From positions 62,001 through 126,000 of the forward strand of contig NZ_VUJV01000010.1 of assembly GCF_008373755.1 (NCBI RefSeq): 64,000 nt of DNA, in the 5' to 3' direction. Below the pieces are notes generated by a model, which was not told the origin of the DNA, made no database searches, and was given only the letters and a program-made list of their open reading frames with translations. The position numbers and the translations under genes are program-made. The stretch comes from Nocardioides humilatus. GTDB taxonomy: Bacteria; Actinomycetota; Actinomycetes; Propionibacteriales; Nocardioidaceae. Shown in pieces: positions 54,995 to 63,105 of this stretch (the stretch's first letter is position 1; each line of letters opens with the position of its first letter).

Positions 54995-55041
54995 GCGAGG
55001 ACGATATCCGCTGTCCCCCGCCCGCTGATGCTGCAGCGCTC

Positions 55042-56016
55042 CTAAGACAGCGTCTTCTCGCAGCCGTAGGCGATCTCGCCGGGATCGGTCAGCACGCCGT
55101 CCTGCGAACCCTCGCCGCAGTCGATCATGCGGTCCGCGACGCCGTTGTTGGCGTTGACGGAGTCGTTACCCTCGCCGCCGCGGAGGAGCGTCCCCGGCCG
55201 AGCGCCGCTCTCGATGACGTCCTTCCCGGAGTTGCCGACCAGCTCGTCACCGGCTCCCGAGAACGAGCCGGGCTCAGCGCCGCCGCGGATCGTGTCGTTG
55301 CCATACCCGCCGTAGGCAACGTCGGCACCAGCTCCGCCGTCGAGCTGGTCCTTGCCGTGGTCGCCCAGAAGCAGATCGTTGCCGCCGTTCCCCTCGATCA
55401 CGTCATTGCCACTGTCTCCGAACAGCACGTCCGCCGCCAGGCTCCCGCCCAAGTGATCGTTGCCGGACCCACCCTCAAGCACGGCCTGTCCGAAAGCCAG
55501 GAGCTCATCGTTGCCTGACCCGCCGTCCGCGCGCGGGTTCTGATTCGACACTAACTCGATGTGGTCCGCCCCCGCTCCGCCAAGGACGTCGCCGTACAGC
55601 TCGTAGCCCAAGGTGGTCACCTCGTCGTCGTCGGGGCCTGCGTCGACGTAGATCGGGTTGGTGAGCGTCACGCCGCCTGGCCGAACCTCGATGACCCCAA
55701 TGACGTCGTCACCACGGCCCGTCGTCACCCTGAGGGTGGTGATCGTCGCCAAGCACTCGACCTGGTCGTTGCTGACCGTCGCACATCCAGGCCCCGCGGA
55801 GATCGGCACGGGCGAGTCGTGCTGCGTGACGGTTCCCTTCGCCGAGCGAAGGTCGATGTCCATGACATCGTCGCCAGTGGTCCCGGTGACGACCACGGTC
55901 GTCCCGTCGAGGGACACCACGATCGGCGCGGCCGCAGCTTCGACCTCCTGCACGGAAGAGAAGAGGCCCAGCGGGAGCAGAGCACCGAGGAGCAGGATTC
56001 GCCGGGGTGAGCGCAT
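55042..56016 (-). CDS. Secreted protein with RTX-like calcium-binding repeats
   Basis: A 324-residue exported protein. It begins MRSPRRILLLGALLPLGLF with a signal peptide ending near VEAAAA. Residues from about 150 to 290 have roughly ten GGxGxDxxx-type nonapeptide repeats, e.g. GGSGNDHLG, GDSGNDVIE, GGYGNDTIR and GGEGNDSVN, the calcium-binding beta-roll signature. Three Cys are spread along the chain. It lacks the C-terminal type I secretion targeting expected of Gram-negative RTX proteins and would be secreted by Sec. ATG at 56016. Confidence 0.85.
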   Translation of the reverse strand: MRSPRRILLLGALLPLGLFSSVQEVEAAAAPIVVSLDGTTVVVTGTTGDDVMDIDLRSAKGTVTQHDSPVPISAGPGCATVSNDQVECLATITTLRVTTGRGDDVIGVIEVRPGGVTLTNPIYVDAGPDDDEVTTLGYELYGDVLGGAGADHIELVSNQNPRADGGSGNDELLAFGQAVLEGGSGNDHLGGSLAADVLFGDSGNDVIEGNGGNDLLLGDHGKDQLDGGAGADVAYGGYGNDTIRGGAEPGSFSGAGDELVGNSGKDVIESGARPGTLLRGGEGNDSVNANNGVADRMIDCGEGSQDGVLTDPGEIAYGCEKTLS

Positions 56017-56142
56017 GAGCGGTCGTCCTTTACGTTCGGCCTCCCCGCGATGGAGTGTCACAAAAGGGCCCGCGCGATGCCATAGCCCGTTGTGACTGCG
56101 CAGACCGGTCACGTCGGAGGGTGACGCCTCGACGAAGGCCGG

Positions 56143-56973
56143 TCAGCCGTCGGAGTTCACCGGTACGGCGATCTCCGCGTTCATCACCAGCTCGTTCCAG
56201 GTGCCATCCTCGTGGAACGTCGCGGTGATCTTGTCCTTGCGGTTCTCACTACCGGCGCCCGGCGGCGTGTAGACGATGGAACAGGACACCGACCCGAAGC
56301 TGGTCTCGCCCTCAGGGCTGTGGGTCAGCGTGCACTTCTTCGGGTTGGCGAAGCCGGCGGGGCGGGACGACTTGAACACGATGTCGCCGCTCGGGAAGTA
56401 GGGACCCCAGTCGAGGGTGTCGTACACGGTGCAGGTGGCCTGGCCTCCGGCCGGGACCGATCCGTCGCACGTGAGCGTCATGTGCGGCGGAGCGGGGGCT
56501 GGTGTGACCGTGATGTAGTCCTTCGCCCCGGACTTCACGTTGCCGGTGGCCGGGTCGTAGTGCGTGCCGGTCGCTGACTTGTGCGTGGCGTCGCCGGCGT
56601 ACTTCGCCGTCACCGTCTCAGTGCGGGTCGCCGTGCCGTCGATCTCGGGTCGATACCAGATGTTGCACTCGCTCCGGCTCGGACTCTGCTCGACGAGGAG
56701 GCACGCTTTTACGCTGCCCGGCTTGGTGTTGTGCCCACCGAAGGTGACCTTGCCGGTTCCGGGTCCCGCTCCAGAGGAGCCCTCCACGGTTGCCGTGCAG
56801 ACGACTTCCTCACCTGCCTGGACGCTGTCCGTGCAGGACACCGAGATGAAGGTGAGGGCCTTGTAGACCGCGTGAGCCGGAGCAGCGTGGAGGCCTGCGG
56901 CGACGGCGAGGATCGAGGCTGCGAGCGCGGCACCCGAAGCGGATCGGCCGAAGAGACGGTGGTGCACAGACAT
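56143..56973 (-). CDS. Secreted Ig-like repeat protein
   Basis: A 276-residue exported protein: signal peptide VHHRLFGRSASGAALAASIL... to APAHA, then two Ig-like beta domains. Each begins with a Cys-containing strand (ISVSCTDSVQAGEEVVCTATV; LTCDGSVPAGGQATCTVYD), followed by conserved strands (VTFGGHNTKPGS; IVFKSSRPAGFA). Cys pairs probably form disulfides. ATG at 56973 has GGAG 9 nt upstream; an ATG 12 nt earlier is less likely. Function unknown, probably cell-surface or adhesive. Confidence 0.7.
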   Translation of the reverse strand: MSVHHRLFGRSASGAALAASILAVAAGLHAAPAHAVYKALTFISVSCTDSVQAGEEVVCTATVEGSSGAGPGTGKVTFGGHNTKPGSVKACLLVEQSPSRSECNIWYRPEIDGTATRTETVTAKYAGDATHKSATGTHYDPATGNVKSGAKDYITVTPAPAPPHMTLTCDGSVPAGGQATCTVYDTLDWGPYFPSGDIVFKSSRPAGFANPKKCTLTHSPEGETSFGSVSCSIVYTPPGAGSENRKDKITATFHEDGTWNELVMNAEIAVPVNSDG

Positions 56974-57133
56974 GGACAACTCCAAGCTGGAAGCCGAGAT
57001 CGGTTCACGGGAGCGGTCGGTCCGAGCACCGGCAACAGATCGAAAGTACTGCTGGGCTCGTCGATCGGGAACGAGCGGGGAGTAAACCCTGGGTGATACC
57101 GGTCACCTCACGCGCACAGCGCGGAGTTTCAGG

Positions 57134-57205
57134 TGGGCGATACTGGGTTCGAACCAGTGACCTCTTCGGTGTGAACGAAGCGCGCTACCACTGCGCCAAT
57201 CGCCC
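57134..57205 (-). tRNA. tRNA-Val(CAC)
   Basis: Minus-strand sequence folds into a 72-nt cloverleaf: acceptor GGGCGAT/ATCGCCC, anticodon arm CTTCG-TTCACAC-CGAAG with anticodon CAC (reads GUG), and T-arm CTGGTTCGAACCCAG. Discriminator A. CCA is not encoded: CCT follows. TAAAGT at 57228-57223 on the minus strand is a possible -10. It is nearly the inverse copy of the tRNA-Val(GAC) gene at 58403. Confidence 0.96.
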
Positions 57206-57263
57206 GCTGTGATGCGGACGTGACTTTAACGCATCCCCTCCCGTTCGCCGGAATCAGGGTTGG

Positions 57264-58085
57264 TCAGCGCCCCAGCAGTTCCGGCTCGCGGTCCCTCCAT
57301 GCAGCCATCGCGGCCCGGGTAACCGGCCCGGGCGCCGCGAGTTCGCGGTGGTCCCACCGGCTCACTCCCTGCACGTCGCGCGTGGTGGAGACGAGGAAGA
57401 TCTCGTCGGCGGCGGCCGCGACCTCGATCGGCTCGTCGATCTCCACTCCCCCGAACCAGTCGAGCACGAGGCGGCGCGTGACCCCGGCGAGGCAGCCGCT
57501 GGCCAGCGTCGGCGTACGGACCTCTCCGTCGACGACGTAGAAGACGTTGGAGCCGGTGCCCTCGCACAGGTGGCCCTGCAGGTTGGCGAAGACCGCCTCG
57601 GTGGCGCCCTCGGCCTGGGCGGCGGCGAGCGCGACGACGTTCTCGGCGTACGACGTCGTCTTCATGCCGGCCAGCGCAGCCCGCTCGTTGCGGGGCCACT
57701 TCACGGTGACCACGCTGGTGGTCTCGGCGGCCGACTCCATGGCGGAAGCGGCGACGATCACCGTGGGGGCGCCGGTCCCGCGCCCCGAGCCCATCGGCGC
57801 CGGACCCGCGGTGACGGTGATGCGCAGCCTGCCGAGCGCGAGCGGCTCGGCGTCGAGCACAGCAGCCACACCCCGTCGTACGTCGGCGAGGTCGAGCCCG
57901 GTCAGGCCGAGCCCTGCTGCGGACCGCTCGAGCCGGTCGAGGTGGAGCGACAACGCGAACGGCTGTCCCTCTACCACCTTGACGGCCTCGAACACCGCAT
58001 CACCCACGGTCAGGCCGTGATCGGTCACCGGCACGGCCGGGGCGTGGGGGTCGTCGAGCAGGCCACCGTTGATCCAGACGTGCAT
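57264..58085 (-). CDS. pabC: Aminodeoxychorismate lyase-like class IV aminotransferase
   Basis: A 273-residue PLP-fold type IV enzyme. Motifs: WINGGLLDDPHAPAVPVTDHGLTVGDAVFEAV, here seen as VTDHGLTVGDAVFEAVKV; the PLP-Lys region LAGMKTTSYAENVVALAAAQ with Lys, EAVFANLQGHLCEGTGSNVF and a SGCLAGVTRR. It resembles PabC (4-amino-4-deoxychorismate lyase, folate synthesis), though D-amino-acid or branched-chain aminotransferases share these motifs. It sits alone between tRNA genes. ATG at 58085. Confidence 0.8.
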   Translation of the reverse strand: MHVWINGGLLDDPHAPAVPVTDHGLTVGDAVFEAVKVVEGQPFALSLHLDRLERSAAGLGLTGLDLADVRRGVAAVLDAEPLALGRLRITVTAGPAPMGSGRGTGAPTVIVAASAMESAAETTSVVTVKWPRNERAALAGMKTTSYAENVVALAAAQAEGATEAVFANLQGHLCEGTGSNVFYVVDGEVRTPTLASGCLAGVTRRLVLDWFGGVEIDEPIEVAAAADEIFLVSTTRDVQGVSRWDHRELAAPGPVTRAAMAAWRDREPELLGR

Positions 58086-58132
58086 GCGACCACCCTACGG
58101 AGCAGGCGACACGTCCAGGGGTAGGCCCGGTT

Positions 58133-58161
58133 TTGTTGCTGCTGTGACCATCGGCTAATGT
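58133..58161 (+). promoter_or_regulatory. Promoter of the tRNA-Gly/Cys/Val operon
   Basis: TTGTTG at 58133-58138 as -35, a 17-nt spacer, and TAATGT at 58156-58161 as -10, 51 nt before the first mature tRNA base. Position and spacing fit a strong housekeeping promoter for the three tRNA genes. Confidence 0.7.
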
Positions 58162-58212
58162 TCTGCACGCGCTCAACCGCACCGGTGAGAACCGAGGCGG
58201 AGGTAGTCGCAG

Positions 58213-58285
58213 GCGGACGTAGCTCAGTTGGTAGAGCGCAACCTTGCCAAGGTTGAGGTCGCGAGTTCGAGCCTCGTCGTCCGCT
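58213..58285 (+). tRNA. tRNA-Gly(GCC)
   Basis: 73-nt cloverleaf: acceptor GCGGACG/CGTCCGC, D-loop AGCTCAGTTGGTAGAGC, anticodon arm CAACC-TTGCCAA-GGTTG with anticodon GCC, T-arm with GTTCGAG. Discriminator U as expected for glycine. First of three clustered tRNAs. Confidence 0.97.
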
Positions 58286-58312
58286 CGGAGAGGTCAAACC
58301 CAGACCTCCATT

Positions 58313-58383
58313 GGTGGGTTGGCCGAGAGGCGAGGCAACGGACTGCAAATCCGTGTACACGGGTTCAAATCCCGTACCCACCT
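58313..58383 (+). tRNA. tRNA-Cys(GCA)
   Basis: 71-nt cloverleaf: acceptor GGTGGGT/ACCCACC, anticodon arm ACGGA-CTGCAAA-TCCGT with anticodon GCA, T-arm CGGGTTCAAATCCCG. Discriminator U is a cysteine identity element. 27 nt after tRNA-Gly. Confidence 0.97.
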
Positions 58384-58402
58384 CCAGGACAACTCCACAC
58401 GA

Positions 58403-58477
58403 GGGCGATTGGCGCAGCGGTAGCGCGCTTCCTTGACACGGAAGAGGTCACTGGTTCAAACCCAGTATCGCCCACCA
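58403..58477 (+). tRNA. tRNA-Val(GAC), CCA encoded
   Basis: Cloverleaf with acceptor GGGCGAT/ATCGCCC, anticodon arm CTTCC-TTGACAC-GGAAG, anticodon GAC, and T-arm CTGGTTCAAACCCAG. Discriminator A is followed by an encoded CCA (58475-58477), unlike the sister Val gene on the other strand. Last tRNA before the accessory block. Confidence 0.96.
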
Positions 58478-58492
58478 GCGTTTACGCAGGTC

Positions 58493-58514
58493 AGAGGCTC
58501 CTTCGGGGGCCTCT
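58493..58514 (+). terminator. tRNA operon terminator
   Basis: AGAGGCTCC-TTCG-GGGGCCTCT forms a 9-bp stem with a UUCG tetraloop (one T-G pair), followed by TTTCC. It starts 16 nt after the encoded CCA of tRNA-Val. A good intrinsic terminator by actinobacterial standards. Confidence 0.85.
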
Positions 58515-58613
58515 TTCCGATTTCATGCAACTAACGTACAACTTGCTCGAACACAGGCAGCGGGCGCGGATTCACCTCCGCATGCCGAGGATGTCCGCCC
58601 GTACCCTCACGCC

Positions 58614-59087
58614 ATGTTCGATGCAGCGAGTGCTCTATCCACGATCCACGCCTCGCTGGCCGCGATCACACCTGTGAATGGCACCGATGAGATCGATGCC
58701 GCCACAGACACCGCTACCAACGAGCTGAACCGCGCAGCGGCCGCGATCGCCGCGTTCGCCAACCAACTCGACGACGGCACGGGGTTCTTCAACTCATCGA
58801 CCGAGTTCGGACGACAACTCGCAGTTGAGTTTGACGAGACTCGCCGTGGAAGCACGGTCTTCGGACTCCTGCACGCCCTCAGCGTTCCCGAGGCCTTGTC
58901 GGCCATCGAGTACGCGCTGACCTTCATCCAAGTACGAGTCGGTCCCCACTCCAATCATCGAGCGGTGCTTGACGACGCCAGCAGAAACGGCTTGGCCAGG
59001 ATCCGGGACACCGCAGCCGAGGCTCTTGTCGATGCGGCAATGCCGGCGGATCCCGAAGATGAGGACCTCGATGATGGCGACCTGTAA
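58614..59087 (+). CDS. Hypothetical acidic helical protein
   Basis: A 157-residue protein with predicted helical content and no transmembrane segment, ending in an acidic tail (ADPEDEDLDDGDL). I do not recognise a family. The ATG at 58614 has TACCCT (58602-58607) 6 nt upstream, which suggests a leaderless transcript and hence a real gene. It is first in the accessory block right of the tRNA cluster. Function unknown; a 93-nt spacer with no clear feature follows. Confidence 0.6.
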   Translation: MFDAASALSTIHASLAAITPVNGTDEIDAATDTATNELNRAAAAIAAFANQLDDGTGFFNSSTEFGRQLAVEFDETRRGSTVFGLLHALSVPEALSAIEYALTFIQVRVGPHSNHRAVLDDASRNGLARIRDTAAEALVDAAMPADPEDEDLDDGDL

Positions 59088-59180
59088 CTGAAACATGACC
59101 GGAGACGTAGGAAGCGTCCCCGGTAGCGCCTCGCCCGTCCCATGGATGGCTCGACGCGGACGGCAAACCAGCAAACGGGG

Positions 59181-59954
59181 TCATGTGCCTTGCACCGAGC
59201 CCGAGCGGTCGACCCACCAAACCTCTATCTGGGCCGCCGAGAGCGAACTCATCGTCTCGGCGTGAAGATCCCGGTAGCGGGGGAAGTCGGGAAGCGCAAT
59301 CACGCTCCGCCAATCAGGCTTCTTGCCCCGGAGCCGCATCGCGGCCAGCACCGCCTGGGAGTACCAGTGCCCGGCCTGTGTGCTCGGGCTAGAGCGTTTC
59401 GTCTCCCCTGCGCGAGCGGGATCTGCGTACCCGCGGCTAGGAAAGCCCTTGACTTCGATCCCGACCACTTCGTCGCGGAGGCCGGCGACCACATCGATCC
59501 CGTGCTCCTTGGTCGCGGTGTTGGCGACCGAGAAGATCCGCCACCCGGCTCCCACCAAGTGGGTGACGACCGCAGCTTGGACGTTGCCCTCGGTGTGCCA
59601 CTGCTCGTCGGCCTCCTGAGCCGGCGTACCTATCCATGTGCTTGGTACACGCCCTTGGACCTCATCCCCGCCGACCGCACGTGACGCCCTGTGGTCGACA
59701 TCCCCACGGACCTCGAATCCGAGCGCAACTAGATGCCGGCGAGCCGTGTACGACATGAACTCCGACCTCGGGATGCCACTCGCCAACTCAAAGGCCTGCA
59801 ACACCGGAAACCAAACGCCGTTGACTCGGACGGCATGCTTGCGGATCGCATCCGGCGCAACATCCACGAGGCGACTCTCGACCGTGGCGCGGGCGAGGTC
59901 GTACTGCCGACGGTTGACTGTGAACCGGATAGAGCTCCTCCCCTGGCTTGCCAT
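59181..59954 (-). CDS. PD-(D/E)XK nuclease-like protein (possible restriction-associated)
   Basis: A 257-residue protein whose C-terminal half has the PD-(D/E)XK core: TEGNVQAAVVTHLVGAGWRIFSV with Glu122, HGIDVVAGLRDEVVGIEVKGFPSRGY with Asp154, Glu167 and Lys169. The N-terminal half has no recognised domain but may be DNA-binding (RSEFMSYTARRHLVALG). A leaderless start is suggested by TAGCGT 6 nt upstream of the ATG at 59954. It is divergent from hsdM; whether it belongs to the restriction locus or is an independent defence nuclease is open. Confidence 0.7.
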   Translation of the reverse strand: MASQGRSSIRFTVNRRQYDLARATVESRLVDVAPDAIRKHAVRVNGVWFPVLQAFELASGIPRSEFMSYTARRHLVALGFEVRGDVDHRASRAVGGDEVQGRVPSTWIGTPAQEADEQWHTEGNVQAAVVTHLVGAGWRIFSVANTATKEHGIDVVAGLRDEVVGIEVKGFPSRGYADPARAGETKRSSPSTQAGHWYSQAVLAAMRLRGKKPDWRSVIALPDFPRYRDLHAETMSSLSAAQIEVWWVDRSGSVQGT

Positions 59955-60061
59955 GAGGTGACGCTACGACACCGCCCGGACCCGATGGGACGGGATTGCA
60001 GACAACGCCAGTCCCGGGAATCGAAGATCGACGGCCGCGACGGGACCTATGCTCGACCCTC

Positions 60062-61840
60062 GTGGCCGCCCCCATCGGATTCGAAGACAAGATTGCATTC
60101 GTCTGGAAGGTCGCCGACAAGCTCCGTGGCCACTTCAAGCAGCATGAGTACGGCTCCGTCATCTTGCCGTTGCTCGTGCTCCGGCGGCTCGACGCTGTGC
60201 TCGCTGCCACGAAGGACTCGGTAGTCAAGAAGGCCGAACCGTTCGGTGGTGACATCGGGCCCGGTCAAGACAAGTTGCTCAAGCGAGTGGCTGGTCACTC
60301 GTTCTACAACGTCTCGCCGCTGACCATGAAGACCCTCCTTCACGACGATAAGAACGTCGCCGCCAACCTGCGCGCATACATAAGAGGACTCTCCCCCTCC
60401 GCTGCTGAGGTGATCGAGGCGTACAACTTCGGCGACAAGATCGCGCGGATGGACAAAGCAGGCATCCTGTACGCCGTCCTCGGGGACTTCGCCGACCTCG
60501 ACCTTCGGCCTGACGTCGTCGACAACGCCGCAATGGGCTACGTCTTCGAGGAGTTGTTGCGGAAGTTCTCGGAGATGAGCAACGAGACCGCCGGGGAGCA
60601 TTACACGCCGCGCGAGGTCATCCGACTGATGGTCGACCTCCTACTCGTCGATGCGGAGGGCATAGAGACCAACCCGAAACCGGTCCGCACGGTCTACGAC
60701 CCCACGGCAGGCACAGGCGGCATGCTTACGGCAGCGATCGACCGCATCACGGAGCTGAACAAGCGGGCGATCGTGGATGTCCACGGCCAAGAACTCAACG
60801 ACGAGACATGGGCGATCGCCCGCTCGGATCTCATGATGCAGGGGATCCCACCGGAGCGGATGCGCAACGGCAACAGCCTCACCGAGGATGCATACGCTGC
60901 CGAGCACTTCGACTTCATCCTCGCCAACCCGCCGTACGGCGTGGACTGGAAGGGGTATTCCGGCCCGATCAAGGACGAGCACACCAAACTCGGCTGGACC
61001 GGCCGCTTCGGCGCCGGCCTGCCGCGGATCTCAGACGGCTCTCTGCTGTTCCTCCAGCACATGCTGAGCAAGATGAAGCCCGACGGATCCCGGGTCGGCA
61101 TCGTTCTGTCCGGGTCGCCGCTGTTCTCCGGTGCTGCCGGTTCGGGAGAGAGCGAGATCCGCCGCTGGATCCTCCAGTCGGACCTGCTCGAGGGCATCGT
61201 CGCGCTGCCGGACCAGATGTTCTACAACACCGGCATTTCGACATACATCTGGGTCCTAAGCAACGCCAAGGCCAACGGTCATCGTGGCAAGGTAGTACTC
61301 GTCGACGCTCGGGAGCTCGGGACCAAGATGCGCAGGTCGCTCGGCGACAAGCGCAAGGAGTTGACTGGCGATGCCATCGCCGAGGTAGTGCGGCTCTACC
61401 GCGACGCCCTCGATCCCGAGCTCCACGACCCGCGCGTGAAGGTGAAGGGCAGCGAGGAGTTCGGTTTCCAGAGGATCACCGTGGAGCGGCCGTGGATCGA
61501 CGACCTGGGGAAGCCGGTGCTCAAGAGGGGCAAGGCGACACCTGATCCTAAGCTCCGTGATCAGGAGGACGTCTCGCTGCCCGCTGGCTTCCACGAACTC
61601 GAAGAGGAGGCTCAGGCAAAGGCGCTCGTCGAGTCTGCCGAGGCGTACCTCGAATCGGAGGTTCACCCGTACGTCGCGGACGCGTGGATCGACCACTCCA
61701 AGACCAAGCTCGGATACGAAATCCCATTCACTCGGCAGTTCTATGTCTACGCCCCGCCACGCGCGGTAGATGAGATCGCAACCGAGATTCGGACGCTGCA
61801 AAAGCAGATAGAAGTAGGGATGGAAGGGCTTGGGCTGTGA
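60062..61840 (+). CDS. hsdM: Type I restriction-modification DNA methyltransferase subunit HsdM
   Basis: A 592-residue N6-adenine methyltransferase. It has an N-terminal HsdM_N helical domain (FVWKVADKLRGHFKQHEYGSVILPLL in part), SAM motif I VYDPTAGTGGMLTAA near residue 213 and the catalytic NPPY near residue 289. C-terminal helices end EVGMEGLGL. The GTG at 60062 has TATGCT (60048-60053) upstream, giving a leaderless start; an ATG at 59996 is before the promoter. It overlaps hsdS by GTGA. Confidence 0.95.
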   Translation: MAAPIGFEDKIAFVWKVADKLRGHFKQHEYGSVILPLLVLRRLDAVLAATKDSVVKKAEPFGGDIGPGQDKLLKRVAGHSFYNVSPLTMKTLLHDDKNVAANLRAYIRGLSPSAAEVIEAYNFGDKIARMDKAGILYAVLGDFADLDLRPDVVDNAAMGYVFEELLRKFSEMSNETAGEHYTPREVIRLMVDLLLVDAEGIETNPKPVRTVYDPTAGTGGMLTAAIDRITELNKRAIVDVHGQELNDETWAIARSDLMMQGIPPERMRNGNSLTEDAYAAEHFDFILANPPYGVDWKGYSGPIKDEHTKLGWTGRFGAGLPRISDGSLLFLQHMLSKMKPDGSRVGIVLSGSPLFSGAAGSGESEIRRWILQSDLLEGIVALPDQMFYNTGISTYIWVLSNAKANGHRGKVVLVDARELGTKMRRSLGDKRKELTGDAIAEVVRLYRDALDPELHDPRVKVKGSEEFGFQRITVERPWIDDLGKPVLKRGKATPDPKLRDQEDVSLPAGFHELEEEAQAKALVESAEAYLESEVHPYVADAWIDHSKTKLGYEIPFTRQFYVYAPPRAVDEIATEIRTLQKQIEVGMEGLGL

Positions 61841-63105
61841 AGGCGACGCGTTTGGATCGCGTGGCCACCGTCCAAGCTCGGATCGGCTGGAAGGCACTCA
61901 CGGCCTCCGAGTACGAGGATGACGGGTATGCCTTCCTAGCAACTCCCAACATCAAGCCGCGGGACATTGACTTCCAGAACGTTAACTACATCTCCCAATA
62001 TCGATACGACGAGTCACCGGAGTTGAAGCTCGCGATTGGAGATGTGCTGCTGGCCAAGGACGGAAGCACCTTGGGCATCGTCAACGTTGTTCGAGATCTT
62101 CCGCGTCCATCAACCGTCAACGGTTCGATTGCCGTACTGCGCCCCTTTGACATCGAGCCACGTTTCCTCGGGTACTGGCTCCAAGGCGCAGCAATCCAGA
62201 GCCTGATCGCTCAGGTCAAGGACGGCATGGGCGTGCCCCACCTCTTCCAGAAGGACATACGCAAGTTCCCTATCCCGGAGATCGAGATCGCCGACCAGCG
62301 GCGAATCGCGGATTTCCTCGACGACCGCATCGCTCGGATCGACGAGGTAAGTGCCGCCCACCGTCGGCAGTTAGACGAGCTGTGCGTGTTTGCTGCGGAA
62401 TCGGCGCAAGAAGCGACGACCCTCGGCGGCACGATCGAGACTCGTGACACCGGAATCCCGTGGATGCCGTCAGTCTCACGCTCCTGGGACTTACCGAGGA
62501 TCTCTCATGTTTTCAGAACTGGGAGTGGTACGACGCCGACTTCGACGGATGAGTCGTACTTCGACGGAGGCGTGCCCTGGGTGACAACGACGGACGTGCG
62601 CGACCGCAAACTTCGAAGCACGACGAAGACCGTGACAGCCAAGGCATTGAACGATTTCTCCACGCTGGTTCGCTATGAACCGGGCTCTCTTGTGGTTGCC
62701 ATGTATGGACAAGGTGCGACAAAGGGGCGCGTTGCGATTCTCGAGACATCAGCGTGCGTCAACCAAGCATGCTGTGTGCTCACTGGCGTCGACCAGGACA
62801 TTACCGAGTGGGCGTTCTACTGGTTCAAGGCGCACAAGCCAGCCATCGTCCAACTGGCGCTGGGCGCTGGACAGCCCAATCTAAGCCAGGACATCATCCG
62901 GTCGCTCCGATTACCGATGCCACCATCCTTCGCACGGCGAAGCCTCATTGAGGAGATGAAGAACCGCGAGGCTGAGGTTGGCGACCTGATCCAGTCGACG
63001 ACTGAGCAAGTTCGACTCCTGAATGAGTACAAGCAGTCCCTAATCACAGCCACGGTGAACGGCGAGTTTGACGTGACGAGCGCATCTACGGAGGGTCCGG
63101 CGTGA
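61837..63105 (+). CDS. hsdS: Type I restriction-modification specificity subunit HsdS
   Basis: A 422-residue subunit that determines the target sequence. It has two target-recognition domains separated by conserved helices: the first, with YAFLATPNIKPRDIDFQNVN, ends in PIPEIEIADQRRIADFLDDRIARIDEVSAA; the second, with SGTTPTSTDESYFDGGVPWVTTTD, ends in a second helical repeat ending NEYKQSLITATVNGEFD. The GTG at 61837 overlaps hsdM by 4 nt and its stop overlaps hsdR by GTGA. Base composition here is visibly less G+C-rich than the backbone. Confidence 0.94.
   Translation: MKATRLDRVATVQARIGWKALTASEYEDDGYAFLATPNIKPRDIDFQNVNYISQYRYDESPELKLAIGDVLLAKDGSTLGIVNVVRDLPRPSTVNGSIAVLRPFDIEPRFLGYWLQGAAIQSLIAQVKDGMGVPHLFQKDIRKFPIPEIEIADQRRIADFLDDRIARIDEVSAAHRRQLDELCVFAAESAQEATTLGGTIETRDTGIPWMPSVSRSWDLPRISHVFRTGSGTTPTSTDESYFDGGVPWVTTTDVRDRKLRSTTKTVTAKALNDFSTLVRYEPGSLVVAMYGQGATKGRVAILETSACVNQACCVLTGVDQDITEWAFYWFKAHKPAIVQLALGAGQPNLSQDIIRSLRLPMPPSFARRSLIEEMKNREAEVGDLIQSTTEQVRLLNEYKQSLITATVNGEFDVTSASTEGPA

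Noticed and set aside
58403-58477. tRNA-Val as a proven attachment site
   Set aside because: No integrase and no second direct copy of its 3' end are seen in the window; the only similar copy is the inverted tRNA-Val(CAC).
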